A DNA stretch of 64,000 nt from the NCBI RefSeq assembly GCF_024166365.1, contig NC_064839.1, positions 16,664,878 to 16,728,877 of the forward strand, read 5' to 3'. A program made the translations under genes and the position numbers. This document shows positions 1-11,660 of the stretch, one piece after another (the stretch's first letter is position 1; each line of letters starts with the position of its first letter). Under the pieces are notes generated by a model. It was not told the DNA's origin. It did no database searches and saw only the letters and a program-made list of their open reading frames with translations. Source of the DNA: Elephas maximus indicus. Lineage: Eukaryota > Chordata > Mammalia > Proboscidea > Elephantidae.

Positions 1-135
1 TTGTGAAGAATGTAACCAAGGCTGTAAACGTAGAATTTCTGTACACAGAGCAATCTGCGTAGAAATTGTTGAATGGGAATCTATATTGCTGTGTAAACCT
101 TCACTGAAAACAAAATAAAATATTATTAAAAGAAA
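1..135 (+). repeat. L1 3' end (fragment cut by window start)
   Basis: It resembles the 3' tail at 7525-7965: a region ending in ttgctgtgt and then an A-rich tail with AATAAA-like repeats. Confidence 0.5.
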
Positions 136-330
136 AAATACTCAAACCCAAAAATTAAGAATAAAAAGATGAAAACGGTCAATTTTCAGTAGGCTATAAA
201 CTATGTGATGTCAGAGATCATGCCTGTCTTTTCAGTCCAGTGACTTAGTGCCAGGCACTAAGTAGGATAAAAAAAAAAAAAGTAGGATAGCTGTTATTTA
301 TTAAGGATTTACTACGTGCTGAGTAAACAG

Positions 331-509
331 CAGGGCCGTGGTGGCACAGAGGTTAAGAACTATGGTGAGCTATGGCTGCTAACCAAAAGTTGGCAGTTCA
401 AATCCACCAGGCTCTCTTTGGAAACCCTGTGGGGCAGTTCTACTCTGTCCTATAGGGTCACTGTGAGTCGGAATCTACTTGATGGCAATGGGTTTGACTT
501 TGGGGTTTA
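331..509 (+). repeat. AfroSINE copy 1 of a tandem trio
   Basis: tRNA-derived afrotherian SINE: box-like GTGGCACAGAGGTTAAG at the 5' end and TATAGGGTCACTGTGAGTCG near the 3' end. Preceded by gagtaaacagca and followed by taagtaaacagta. Confidence 0.9.
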
Positions 510-520
510 AGTAAACAGTA

Positions 521-677
521 GGAGCCCTGGTGGCACAGTGGTTAAGCGTTCAGCTGCTAACCGAAAGAAAGGTCAGCCGTGCAAATCCACCAGCTGCTCC
601 TTGGAAGCCCTATGGGGCAGTTCTGCTCTGTCCTATAGGATCATTATGAGTTGGAATCGACTTGACAGCAACAGGTC
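521..677 (+). repeat. AfroSINE copy 2 of a tandem trio
   Basis: GGAGCCCTGGTGGCACAGTG start and ATGAGTTGGAATCGACTTGA end. Flanked by taagtaaacagta (508-520) and taagtaaactgta (678-690). Confidence 0.92.
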
Positions 678-690
678 TAAGTAAACTGTA

Positions 691-887
691 TGAGCCCTGG
701 TGATACAGTGGTTAAAGCACTCTGCTGCTAACAGAAAGGCTGGCAGTTCAAACCTACCAGTTGCTCTGCAGGAGAAAGATGCAGCAGCCTGCTTCCGTAA
801 AGATTACAGTCTTGGAAACCCTGTGGGGCAGCTCTCCTCTGTCCTATAGGGTTGCTATGAGTCAGAATTTGACTTGAAGGCAATGAG
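691..887 (+). repeat. AfroSINE copy 3 of a tandem trio
   Basis: Longer variant with the internal GCAGGAGAAAGATGCAGCAG segment. Flanked by taagtaaactgta and taagtaaacagta (888-900). Confidence 0.92.
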
Positions 888-900
888 TAAGTAAACAGTA

Positions 901-1060
901 TGCCCTGTGCTGAGTCCCTTCCATGAGCTTGTTTAATCTCTGCAGAAACCCTCCGAAATGGGTACTACTGTGGTCCTCCTTCTACAGATGGTGCAGCTGA
1001 GGTTGGGGTACAGCACCTATGAAGGCACACCCCGTAAGTAAGTGGTGATTCCAGCTCATG
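901..1060 (-). repeat. MIR-like fragment
   Basis: Reverse-oriented MIR-type text: cagatggtgcagctgagg and gtaagtaagtggtgattcca. Confidence 0.45.
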
Positions 1061-1284
1061 CTGTTTAAGCTACTACCTGAGAGTCCATCATACAGTTATC
1101 AAAATGAACTGAAAAAGAAGGGGTACAAATATCCAATAAACATGGAGAAAACTCCCAGCCTTATGAGGAATCAAAGAATAAAAGCAAAGCACTCTAGTAT
1201 GGAGGTCGGGGAAGGAACCTCATGCTTTTCTGTGGGAGAACCTATCAGTGCCCACTGGGGTGCAGGGCATTTTGGAAATGTTTT

Positions 1285-1510
1285 TCCAAAGTTTTAAATG
1301 TTCCTACCCTTTCACCCAGGGATTTCACTTCTCAGAATTTATTCTAAGAGAAAAATTAGAGTTGGTTACAGATTCGTGTGCAAAGCAGCCATTATGATGT
1401 TAACTATAATAGTGAAGAATCAGAAACAACCAAAAAGCTCAACAATAATGGATTGGTGGGAGAAATTATGGTCTATTCATATACTCGAATACTATTCAAT
1501 ATTAAAAATT
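1285..1510 (+). repeat. Old L1 (L1M/HAL1) 3' fragment
   Basis: Matches the conserved end of L1 ORF2 and the start of the 3' UTR (caacaataatggattgg, atactattcaatatt). It explains the short overlapping ORFs here. Confidence 0.55.
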
Positions 1511-2175
1511 CATTTTTATATGCCAGGCAGAGTGACCTTGATGTGGCCCCTGTGTTTCCCCTGGCTCCACAGTGGTGTATGTGGCAAGGTACTTTGCGTC
1601 AGGTATTTGCTGGGTATGTGTGTCTGGCCCATCGTCAGCACCAGCTATGTTTGCTGCTGTTAAGGGGAGTGGGGATATAGGTGATTTTTAGGGTTTTTTT
1701 TTTTCTGTGTGCTTTTCCAAACAGCTGTAAAATTATACTTTTCCTTCAGAGTTTACTTTTTGTTAACTTTGAAAACTTATGGGATCTCGTAAAATAAACC
1801 TACATACATCATGTTTTTGGTGTAGGTGTAAATGGGATCTTTCCGAGTCCATTTTTTCCCTTAAGCTTTTAAAAATTATGTAAATAATGCCAACCCTTAC
1901 CCCAAAAATCTCATTAGCACAGAATAAAACTAAATTGTGAAAGCCTTTCTCCAAGTTAGCCTTGTCCCCAGTTCCATTACCCAAGGTAATCACTATTAAT
2001 AGTTACATTATTTAAAATATAAATTGGAAGCTTGCCCTATTTAATGTAAGTTAGTAAGAGAATCGACTCGACAGCACTGGGCCTGGGCTGGGCAGTAAGC
2101 AAATAATCACCCCCAGTGTGTTTTGGATATCTGGATTTTTGTATGTCGATGTCCCTGAAAGTGAGCTACCCCTGG
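1511..2175. other. Unannotated sequence
   Basis: No gene or clear repeat recognised. Short ORFs on both strands look like chance. Confidence 0.5.
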
Positions 2176-2669
2176 TATCTTAGTCATCTACTGCTGCTAT
2201 AACAAAAATACAAGTGGATGATTTTAACAAAGAGAAATTTACTGTCCAAATTCAGGGTGCCAGCCCCTGCGGAAGGCTTTCTTTCTCTGTCAGGTCTGCA
2301 GGAAGGTCCTTGTCATCAATCTTCCCTGGTCAAGGAGCTTCTTAGCCCAGGGACTCCAGGTCCAAAGGGCACACTCTTCTCCTAGCTCTTGTTCCTTGGT
2401 GGTATGAGGTTCCCAAGTCTCCTGCTCACTTCCCTCTTTTATATCTGAAAAGAGACTGATTTAAGACACAACCTAATCTTGTAGACTGAGTCCTGCCTCA
2501 TTAACATAACTGCCACTAATCCCACCTCATTAACATCATAGAGGTAGGATTTACAACACACAGGAAAATCGCATCAGATGACAAAATGGTGAACAATCAC
2601 ACAACACTGGGAATCATGGATTAGCCAAGTTGACACACATTTTTGGGGGACACAGTTTAATCCATAACA
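2176..2669 (-). repeat. Solo LTR, class III (MaLR-like), elephant family
   Basis: First of four related LTRs. It reads from TATCTTAGTCATCTA to CCATAACA on the + strand. Flanked by a perfect 5-bp duplication CCTGG (2171-2175 and 2670-2674). No internal proviral genes. Confidence 0.88.
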
Positions 2670-2949
2670 CCTGGGTTAGTCTGTGCTGCTTTTAACAGTA
2701 CTCAAACACAGGAAAAGCTGTTACAAGTGGTTGTGTATTTAAGAGCAGTGCCTCTTTGCTCTTAAACACCAGCCCTTCCACCAAAAATAAACTAATAATT
2801 AATTAATTGTTTTGGTATTAGACTTGTATGAGTTCAACACCTCCATATTCCATTTTTGTATTTGAGAATATAACAAATTTCTGTAGGAAGAACAATTCTT
2901 ATTGGCATTCGGCCCTGGTAGATAAAGAAGAGAGTCACTGTGTAATGCA

Positions 2950-3130
2950 AACCTCAACTACCAGCCAAAACGTTGGCAGTTCAAACCCACCCAGAGGTGC
3001 CTCAGAAGACAGGCCTGGCAATCTGCTTCCAAAAGGTCACTGCCTTGGAAACCCTATGGAGCAGCTCTACTTTGCACACATGGGGTCAGTTTGGGTCAGA
3101 CCCTACTCCACAGCAACCAATAACAACGAC
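2950..3130 (+). repeat. AfroSINE, older variant
   Basis: GTTGGCAGTTCAAACCCACC, AGACAGGCCTGGCAATCTGC and CTATGGAGCAGCTCTACT mark the older subfamily, which lacks the CCTATAGGG box. Confidence 0.8.
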
Positions 3131-5797
3131 AGATATTTGGGAAGTAAATTCACTAACTAAGCTTCTGGTTTGGGCTATTTGATCCCAGTTGGGGACTACT
3201 ACCAGCCATTCCTCTTTAGGCTTCCCAACTTCACCCAGATTTGGGTAGATCTACTGAGTGGTGGGGAAGTAGAGAATTTTTGGTGGATGCAGAAAGAATT
3301 AGGGACTACAGTTAGATAAAGCAGCCCTTCGGTAATAGTCTTCTTCCTTTTTTCTCTCATTTCCTTTACCTTATAATTGTTTGAACGTAGTGGCGGGGTT
3401 GGGTGGCAAAAGTTAGAGGCTTGAGGGGAGAAGTCAGGTGGTTTTCATCCTCTGTTTTCCCAGCAGTAAAAGAGGGAAGTGGCAAAGAGGAAATCAAATG
3501 AAAAACTATCCTTCTGAAACACTGGCCTGATAAAACTCTAGTCCAGAAACTGAACAGCAGCAGGTGATGGGATTTAAAAAGAATGCTCTAGTTTCTAGGA
3601 AAGCAAGTTTGAGCACGGTTTAAAAGAAGAAGAAAATGGAAATGTCGTAATCTAGGACACATACACGTTCCCACCCTCTGTACCTTCACTCCCAGTGTCT
3701 CGGCCGTGGAGGTAGCACGGCGAATAGACAGGCGTTCCTTCCTGTGAGCAGCCACCTCAAATCCTGCAACGTTTGCCAAAGTAAGCTGTGTGGGCTCTTT
3801 CTTCTTCCTTTTAAATAATTGTACATCTTGGTCTGTATTTTCTCTTGCTCTTGTTTTCTTTTTTATCTTAACTATAGTAAGAATTATTATTTGGGGTGTG
3901 AATGAGTTTCCCTGTCTATGGACAAACAGAGGTAGGAGAGGGCCTTTTCCTTTCAGCTCTGGTGCTGGGGATCTTCCTACTTTTCAAGTGATCTCACTGA
4001 ACCCTTATCAGTGAGGTAGGAAGTTAGACACACGGTGCTGACTTTAAATATAAAGAAGCTGATAGGGTATTTGATTCATGAAATACTTATAAACCTTGGC
4101 CTTTAAAGAAGTTTCATATTTATTGTAGGTATTTTCTTACAGCCATGTCTTTACGCCCAGGCTGACTTGTTTCCTTAGGCTGCTATCTGAGAACTGGAAT
4201 TGCCTGGTCACAGGGCATCTCCAGCCCACAGTTCTTGGGCCCGGTTGCCCTCCTTTCTGTTCTGTCAGCTCTCAGGCACCATGTGTGAGAGTCCGTTTCC
4301 TTGGATCCTGGTGCAGAGCTCAGGTTAAGGAAGGCAATCTCCTTTTATGACCCTGTGGGCTTGGAGGTGGGTAGATGTACTCCTGTGAACGGAGGGTCCC
4401 TTCCTAAAGAAGGGTTCTCTGTGCTGAGTACCGGGCCTGAGGTAGGAGTCTGGGGGTCCCAAGCTGAGTCAGACAGGCTTCTTCCTGCTGGAGAGTCCGT
4501 GCTGAGGGGGAAGGCCTGCACGCAGGTGCTTCCCTATGTCTACCTGCTCTGCAAGAGGTAGGACAGGAGTGGTCCAGGAGCACTGAGGAGGTCTGAAGTG
4601 ATTCGGCTTGGGAACCTTACAGAGGAGGTGATATTGAGCTCTTGAAGCCTGAGTCAGGCTCGCATGTGCAAGGGCATGATTTCTGAAAAGGGGTGGCATG
4701 TTTGGGCAGCGGTTCTGTGGGAGAAGAGGATCAGAAGTGAGACAGGAAAGGTTGGTAGGGCTCTCATGAGGAGTTTGGAAGTGACACTAACAGGTGGAGG
4801 AAGGGGACCCTGGTGACATGTAAAATGGCCCAGGAAGGGAGAGCTGCCTGCAGCAGGCCAGTCTGGAGATAACTGCAGCGTCCTACTGAGAGGTCAAAGG
4901 CCTTGCACTATGAGGCAAGGCAGGGTGTGGTTCGGAAGACACGTACAGAAAGAGTGGACAGGATTTGGAGACCCATTAGCCAGGGGGCACTCTGAAGATT
5001 CCTTTTGGGGAAGCAGTAACTCAGGGTGGAAAATACAAGGAAGAGATTTGGGAGGAAAGTGAAGGAGTTTCATTTTGGCCTGGCTTGTTGAGTTCAAGGT
5101 GATATCTAGGTAGGGGTGTCTAGCTGGCAGTTGAACTAATACAGGAACATGGATGCGTGTGATGGTTTCTTAGTGAAACCTGAATTCTGGAGGCTCCTGA
5201 AGATGTCACTCAAATGCACTGTGACCGCCCCAGGGCTTGCTTGTACTCATGGCTCTTGTTATCTACGTGCATTTGGAAAAAAGCAAGCTGTACGAGAGGG
5301 TATAAATCCCTGCCACCCCCAGCATCAGTCTTACTCTCCAGAGTAAACCACTGCCAACAGGATCTTATGTATTCTTCCAGAAATTTGTCTGGCAAATGTA
5401 CTCACATCCAAGTATATAAATTCTTAGGAAGGATGAGTCAGATGCTAACAGAAACTCACTACGCACATTGCTTCGGGCATGCACTCACTTTCCAAAACAT
5501 TGTGTCGTGTGTATGGGCCTGGGTTTGGGGGCTCTCTGGTTCTCAAATGTCAATGCTGCCCACAGCTCGAGCACCAAGTTCTTTTTTTAGAATTGCCCAG
5601 GTTCTCAGCTCAGAATTGTAAGCTGTGTAACCTTTTGGTTTGCAAGACAAGACTATTAGAGTAATTTGAGTCTTTCTTCTTTTAAGTGTGAATTTTAATG
5701 AATATTTTTCCTTGTCGTAAAAATATACAATGGTAATTAACATATATATATACATGTATCTACACACACACACAAGGTAGACTACATAGATGTATTT
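3131..5797. other. Unique upstream or intronic sequence
   Basis: No convincing exon or recognised repeat apart from a short CA run at 5761-5774. If the TENT4B copy once had exon 1 further upstream, this would lie in its first intron. Confidence 0.5.
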
Positions 5798-6160
5798 GTT
5801 GTTGTTGTTAGGTGCCGTAGGGTTGGTTCTGACTCATAGCAACCCTAGCTACAACGGAAGGAAGCATTGCCTGGTCCTGCACCATCCTCACGATCATTGC
5901 TATGTTTGACCCCGTTGTTGCAGCCACTGTGTCAATCCATCTCATTGAGGGTCTTCCTCTTTTTCGCTGACCCTATGTACAACAGAATGAAACACTGCTC
6001 AGTCCTTAGCCATCCTCATAATCATTGCCATGTTTGAGCCCATAGTTCCAGCCACTGTGTCAGTCATTTTTGCTGAGGGGCTTCCTCTTTTTCACTGACA
6101 CTCTACCAAGTGTGATGTCCTTCTCCAGGGACCGGTCCCTCCTGATAACGTGTCCAAAGT
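5798..6160 (-). repeat. RTE (BovB-like) LINE 3' end
   Basis: GTTGTTGTTAGGTGCCGTAG is the reverse complement of the RTE 3' end; text such as GGTCCTGCACCATCCTCACG follows. Confidence 0.88.
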
Positions 6161-6300
6161 TGTGCAACCATTCTCACCCTCCTTTTCTGAGTTGTTTCTT
6201 CCTCATTAACATAAACTCACTGCCCCCTAAGGTTCCTATCTAATCTTTTGAGTTGCTGTTGTCGATTTGATCCCATATAAGACACAGCTTGTCAGGCTGT
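6161..6300 (-). repeat. L1 3' UTR fragment
   Basis: gttgtttcttcctcattaac and ctaaggttcctatctaatc recur in the antisense L1 at 51280-51500. Confidence 0.6.
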
Positions 6301-6439
6301 GTGGCCTAACCTGTGCATGTGTGTATGTGTGTGCGCGCATGTCATTTCTGAAGCCTGTTCCTTTCCTGCACCATCCTTGTCTAGGTCTTTATCTAGTCCC
6401 TCTATAAGGCAGTCATTATGAGCTGTTCTCCCTGCATCC

Positions 6440-6760
6440 AGTCTTGTCTCCTTGCCGATCCATTGTTTACACAGGTGCCAGATTAAGCTTCTAAAAATGC
6501 TGCATTTTCTAAGCCAGGCTTTCCCTAGTCCCTCTCAGAAACATTTAAACAGCTCCCTGTTTTCACAGGTGAAGTCTGAACTTCTCAGCCTGTCCTTCGA
6601 AGCCTGGCCACTGGTGCTCGCCTTCCTCTCCGATGCTTCTCCTTCCTCCTCTGCCAGAGATGTGCAAGTCGCTGGCTGTTCCTGTGTGCCTTCGACCTCA
6701 TGGTCTCCTGGAAGCCTCCACCTCCTTCACGGAGCTTTGTCTGCCAGCCATTCTTTCCAA
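6440..6760 (+). repeat. L2-like fragment
   Basis: Resembles the L2 3' region (gtgaagtctgaacttctcag, gctggctgttcctgtgtgcc). Diverged, so tentative. Confidence 0.45.
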
Positions 6761-7130
6761 GACTGCTGATGTTCACTGGCTGACGTGTTCACTAGACACT
6801 TAATTCACGGAAGAAACATTTCGAAAGACTGTTTTGCTCACTGTAAGGAATGGATCGCAGACACTGATAAACACTGCCAAGGCTCCTAATATGCCTCCAG
6901 TAAGTCACCTTAGAATTTCTTATTTGATTTAATTATTTCTGCTTTTTGATTCATTCTGTATGTTCTCATTTTAGATTAGCATGAGTTGTGACATTAAAAT
7001 TAGGGTAACAGTCTATGACTATAAAGTCATCAGCCGAGTTACAAGACAATTAAATTAGGTTATTTAAGATGGTGATTTCTCATTACATCAGTCCTGCTTA
7101 TGTTAGTAACTTGTCCTCCTTTTTCTTCAG

Positions 7131-7252
7131 CCTGCATGAAGAATCAGTGATTTTTATGAGTACGTGTCTCCGAGACCGAGGAGGAGAAGGTGCGAATGGA
7201 GGTGATGAACAGGACGGAGAGTGTGATCAAGGAGCTCCGGCCCAGTGTTGTC
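7131..7252 (+). pseudogene. TENT4B: TENT4B pseudoexon A (first exon present; start of catalytic region)
   Basis: The acceptor is tttttcttcag, ending at 7130; the donor is gtgagt at 7253. Three successive frames give LHEE, then SDFYEYVSPRP, then EEEKVRMEVMNRTESVIKEL, each like the segment just before the TENT4B catalytic core. The frame changes are explained by two single-A deletions, one near 7144 (GAAGAA-TC) and one near 7177 (ACC-GAG). Both splice sites still look usable, so the damage here is purely in the reading frame. The upstream exon 1, encoding the long Pro/Gly/Ala-rich N-terminus, is not visible in 1-7130. Confidence 0.88.
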
Positions 7253-7524
7253 GTGAGTACCTGCCTGGGAGCTGGCTGCTCAGTCACACTCTGTCCACGG
7301 GGTGGGAGAGGAGCCCCAACGTCTTGTTCAGAGTCTTCACATGCAGGTGGACGTGCATCTGGAGACTCACGGTTAGTTAACTTTCAAAGATGAACAGTTT
7401 TCTGCAGCCTTTGGAATTTGGGCTCTCTAATCATTTTCATTGACTCGAATAACAAACTTTTTTTTTTTGCAGTGCTAAAAAGCAACTCCTAAAAATGAAC
7501 TATACTGAGAAAATACAGAACGGA

Positions 7525-7965
7525 ATTTGAAATTCTCATGAACTCTGGACTTTCTGGAGCCACAAAGGGTGGATGAACCCTTGAAACTATTGCCCCGAAT
7601 TAATCTTTAAACCTTAAACCAAAAAGACCCCTGAAATCTTCTTGAAACTGAACAATAATATAGCTTAACTAGTAAAAAATGTCTGCCTTGAGTACTATGC
7701 TCTTTTAAGAATTATCTAAAACCAAAATCCATCTTTTTGGGATCAAATTGACAACAGCAACTCGAAAGATTAGATAGAAACCTTAGGGGGCAGTGAGTTT
7801 ATGTTGATGAGGGAGGAACAACTCAGAAGAGGAGGGTGGGAACGGTTGCACAACTTGAAGAATGTAATCAGTGTCACTAAATGGTACATGGAGAAACGTG
7901 AATTGCTGTGTGTTTTGCTGTGCATATTCTCCACAACAACAACAAAATAAATAAAATTTAGAAAA
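7525..7965 (+). repeat. L1 3' UTR with A-rich tail
   Basis: Matches in reverse complement the block at 51480-51700 (gtctgccttgagtactatgctc; ttaactagtaaaaaatgtc) and ends in acaacaaaataaataaa. In the intron between pseudoexons A and B. Confidence 0.7.
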
Positions 7966-8593
7966 AAAATAACTGTACTTAGGAATCATTAGTATTAAAG
8001 AAGGCAAATCAAACTTCGTTGTAGTAGTTCTTTTATGAGATGTGATATATCAAAACCTCATTACAGTTTTGTTCCAATCTGTTAGTCTAAACAAATATCG
8101 ATTTCTTATAGTGGAATGAAAATGCCAAGTGGGAATTTCCTTCATCCCGTGATGTTTATTTTCTTGGGTGAGTGCAGGCGTTAGTCTTTTCTGCCCCTGT
8201 CGTGAAACCACTGCTTCTCTCTCTCTGACCATTCCTTGTTGCCCAGTATAGCTCCCACCCGGTAAACAAAATGTCTGCCCCAAATTAACAACTCTTTGCT
8301 TATTTGTGGTCCTTGTTGTCGGTAGTAAGTTAATACTTCACTTTTCAGGGCTTCTTTGAGGGTATGTTCTAAAATTTAGTGCCTTCAGAGAAGTACTTAT
8401 TAGAATCCTTTACTTTACGTTATGTAGCATTTCTTTAGGCTCTGTCATGGGGTGGCGAAGCGAAGCCAGGAAGTGTTTTTGTCCATTTGGTAAAACAAAG
8501 AAGTTTTAAGTAAGGTATTATACGAGGGGAGGACACTAGTGTTTTATTGAGCAGCTACCATATGTCACATTGCCTCTCTTATGTGACCCAAGT

Positions 8594-8985
8594 CAGTGGC
8601 TCTCAACTGGCAGTGATTTTGCCACCCAGGGCACATTTGGCCCTGGTGGCACAGTGGTTAAGTGCTGTGTTGATGGTCCGAACCCGCCAGCCGCTCTGTG
8701 GCAGAAAAGGCCTGTTGATCTGCTGCTGTAAAGGTTTATAGCCTTGGAAACCCTGTGGGGCAGTTCTACTGTGTCCTGTAGGGTTGCTATGAGTCGGAAC
8801 TGACTTGACGACAGTGGGTTTGGTGTTTTGGTTTTTTTGGAGACTTTTTTGGTTGTCATGACTGGGGAGGTGCTCCTGGCATCTAGTGGATAAAGGCCAG
8901 GGATCCTGCTAAGCATGCACAGGGCAGCTGGCATAACGAAAAATTATCTGGCCCCAATGTCAGTAGTGCTGAAGTTGAGAAACCC
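8594..8985 (+). mobile_element. MER5A (hAT-Charlie) non-autonomous DNA transposon, split by a SINE
   Basis: Starts CAGTGGCTCTCAACTGGCAG and ends GTTGAGAAACCC, with the typical interior ggcatctagtggataaaggc. An AfroSINE interrupts it at about 8639-8838. Confidence 0.82.
8639..8838 (+). repeat. AfroSINE inside MER5A
   Basis: GGCCCTGGTGGCACAGTGGT to GAGTCGGAACTGACTTGACG, then a T-rich end. 5' end slightly truncated. Confidence 0.9.
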
Positions 8986-9311
8986 AGATCTAAATAATCC
9001 GCATCTTTCTGACGTGGAGCATTTTATCCTCATGTTTTTAGAGATGAGGAACACGAGGCTGTGATTCAGTCCCTGGTCCATCTCGCGCCGAGGCTGAGCT
9101 TTTTCCATTGCTCCTGTTATTGCGAAATTCCCAGTCCTGGTCTGTTGTCTATCTGCACGCATGCCTGCCCAGCCTTCTCCTGTCCTCCACGGCAGAGATT
9201 GGATGTGTCCAGGTTTTATGCCACAGCATGATGGTAGAATGACAGTACCCGGTGTCCTCTGTGGACTCAGCCTATAGGCCAGCGGTTGCCCCCTAGTTGG
9301 GGTTACCATAC

Positions 9312-9516
9312 TGGTGGTGCAGAGGTTAAAGCACTCGGATGCGAACCAAAAGGTCAGTGGTTCAAACCCACCAGCTGCTTCGCAGGAGAAAGATGTGGCA
9401 GTCTGCTTCGGTAAAGGTTACAGCCTTGGAAATCCTGTGGGGCAGTTCTGTTCTCTTCTACAGGGTTGCTGTAAGTTGGAATCGACTGGGCGGCAGTGGG
9501 TTTGGTTTGGTTTAAC
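9312..9516 (+). repeat. AfroSINE
   Basis: GGTGGTGCAGAGGTTAAAGC, TTCGCAGGAGAAAGATGTGG, then AAGTTGGAATCGACTGGGCG. Confidence 0.9.
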
Positions 9517-9847
9517 CTTAACTTAGTAACCTGTGAGAAGGCTCCTGCTTAGAGAACAAAGGTTAAGGATTTGTGATTGTAATGTGGCAAAAGCACAGTT
9601 TCATTTTATTTTATGAGTGAGGGTTTTAGACGGCAGATGTATGATAAAATCAGTTCCAAAGGAATGTCTCTGGATTATAAAGGAACATTAGTGAACTCGA
9701 TATTACTTTTGAAAGTTTTCTATTTTAGTCTATATGTTTCATATTTGAACCTGAAAGTTTAAACTCTGTTGTGTCTGCCTATGAGACACAGAATTCCCAC
9801 TCTGAAAGCATGATGTCAGACAAAAAAGGCTCTTGTGGTACTGAGAA

Positions 9848-9900
9848 TTACCACTAAAAAAAAAAAAAAAAAAAAATTTTTTTTTTTTTTTTTACCACTA
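9848..9900. repeat. A21-T17 tract between 9-bp direct repeats
   Basis: ttaccacta (9848-9856) and ttaccacta (9892-9900) flank a pure A run followed by a pure T run. Confidence 0.8.
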
Positions 9901-9979
9901 GAGGGTAGCAAAACCCATATTTCTCCCTTGTTCAGCGGCTTTCATCTGCTACCTTGATATAACTTCTTTTCTTTTTCAG

Positions 9980-10026
9980 GTCCAGGTATTTGGAAGTTTT
10001 AAAACCGTCCTATATCTGCCTGCCAG
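9980..10026 (+). pseudogene. TENT4B: TENT4B pseudoexon B (GSFKT nucleotide-binding motif)
   Basis: The acceptor is ctttttcag, ending at 9979. The 47-nt block reads VQVFGSFKTVLYLPA plus two bases of the next codon (AG). This matches the helical-turn GS motif of the nucleotidyltransferase fold; the glycine that follows GSFKT in the family is valine here. The donor position reads AT (10027-10028) instead of GT, so the splice site is lost. The phase still matches the next block: AG here plus T at 11973 restores the serine codon before DIDLVV. Confidence 0.88.
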
Positions 10027-10399
10027 ATTGGTACAATTGTGAAGCTTTCAAGGGATTGTATATTTTCTGTTGAATGTGTAAAAGTAGAAACAATCAGGCT
10101 TATGAAACAAAAATTCGTTCACCTGTATTTTATTTGAATTACCTTGAGGCAGACTATAGCTTCGGACCATCTTGCCAAGACTTGGATGATACAGATGGAT
10201 GTAAAAGGGAGTGTGCAGCTGTGGAAACTGTTAGTCACTAATCTTAACAACTGGCTACCCTGCAGAGAACTGCTCGGCTCCATAACTTACCCCTTAGCAT
10301 GGATGGTGATATAGTACCTTGGTAAGATACCTGCCTATACTGTAGACCTGGTATACTCTGTGATGTGAGGTCTCATTTTTTATAAACAACACACACTAC

Positions 10400-10576
10400 C
10401 CTCGAAACAATGGCCCATGGACGCTCTGTTAACCCAGAACTGAGAGGCGGAGGGTGCTGTCACATTGTGGGGATTGCAACTGATGCCACAAAACCATATG
10501 TGTATGAATTTTTGTATGAGAAATTAACTTGAGCTGTAAGCTTTCACCTAAAGGACAATTAAAAAAAAAAAAAAAA
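10400..10576 (+). repeat. L1-related 3' tail
   Basis: gagctgtaagctttcaccta followed by A-rich sequence resembles the 3' end of the L1 at 24680-24724. The 5' limit is unclear. Confidence 0.5.
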
Positions 10577-10670
10577 GAACTCATACTACTAGATGCTATC
10601 CCATCATCCTGATCCAGAGATTCGGGTTACAAAACGCTCCTCTGAGGAAGGTCTTCATCTTTTAAGGATG

Positions 10671-10866
10671 GGAGCCCTGGTGGCACAATGGTTATGTGCT
10701 TGGCTGCTAACTGAAAGTTTGGCGATTTGAACCCACCAGCTGCTCTGCAGGAGAAAGATGTGGCATTCTGCCCTCATGAAGATTTACAGCCTTGGAAACC
10801 CTGTGGGCAGTTGTCCTCTGTCCTGTAGGGTCGCTATGAGTCAGAATTGACTCGAGGCAATGGATC
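10671..10866 (+). repeat. AfroSINE
   Basis: GGAGCCCTGGTGGCACAATG to GAGTCAGAATTGACTCGAGG. Confidence 0.92.
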
Positions 10867-11204
10867 TGAGTCTTCTCAAATGAGGGCTTCCTTGACTCAT
10901 ATCCTGGGAGAATCCCCTTGTAGGAATGGTGACATTTCCCTGAGAGGTGAACACCTGGTCTTTGCTTTAAGAAGGAAAAACCATTCCGTCACGTGACTTG
11001 ATTTACTTTCCTTCACTCTAACCTATACTTTTTTTTTTTTTTTTAAGTGTTTCGAAGTGGCTAGATCCTTGCAATTTCCATTTTTCCCACTGCTGGCCTT
11101 GGCCCCCAAAGCCATAAAATGTTCAACTTGGATTCTGTTAGTATTTTTCTTTGTTTAGGTTCTGAGTTTCAGCAAAACCCTAAGAGTCACTCTTCTTAAA
11201 AAAA

Positions 11205-11660
11205 TTTAATTAAATTTTATGAATAGGTAGTACATTCACATAGTTCAGGTTTATAAAAGCACAAAAATAATTACAGTGAAAAAATTTCATCATCCCACCT
11301 ATGTATCCCCCTCCCCCCCCATCTTGTCATCAAGTCAATTCTGACTCATAGTGACCCTATAGGACAAAGTAGAGTTGCCCTATAGGGTTTCCAAGGAGTG
11401 GCTAGTGGATTTGAACTGCTGACCTTTTGGTTAGCAGCTGAGCTCTCAACCACTACACCACCAGGGCTCCCTCTGTCCCCCAGTTGCTCTCTTTAGAGGA
11501 AGCCACTGTTAACAGTTTTTCAAATATCCTTCCAGCGAGATTCTGTGCGTGTAAAAGGCAGTGTGTGTGTGTGTTCTTCCTTTTTTACACAAATGGTAGC
11601 ATACTAGAAATGCTGCATCTTGCTTTTCAGACAACAATATTTTTAAGTCACAGTCTCACT
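11205..11660 (-). repeat. Old L1 (L1M) 3' end, split by a SINE
   Basis: ttaaattttatgaataggt, ggaagccactgttaacagt and tatccttccagcgagattct are typical antisense L1M 3' sequence. Confidence 0.6.
11322..11473 (-). repeat. AfroSINE
   Basis: Reverse complement: GACTCATAGTGACCCTATAG to ACCACTACACCACCAGGGCT. Inserted in the L1M. Confidence 0.92.

Noticed and set aside
331..509. tRNA genes suggested by SINE heads
   Set aside because: The A/B-box-like parts belong to AfroSINE copies with SINE tails; no free cloverleaf was seen.
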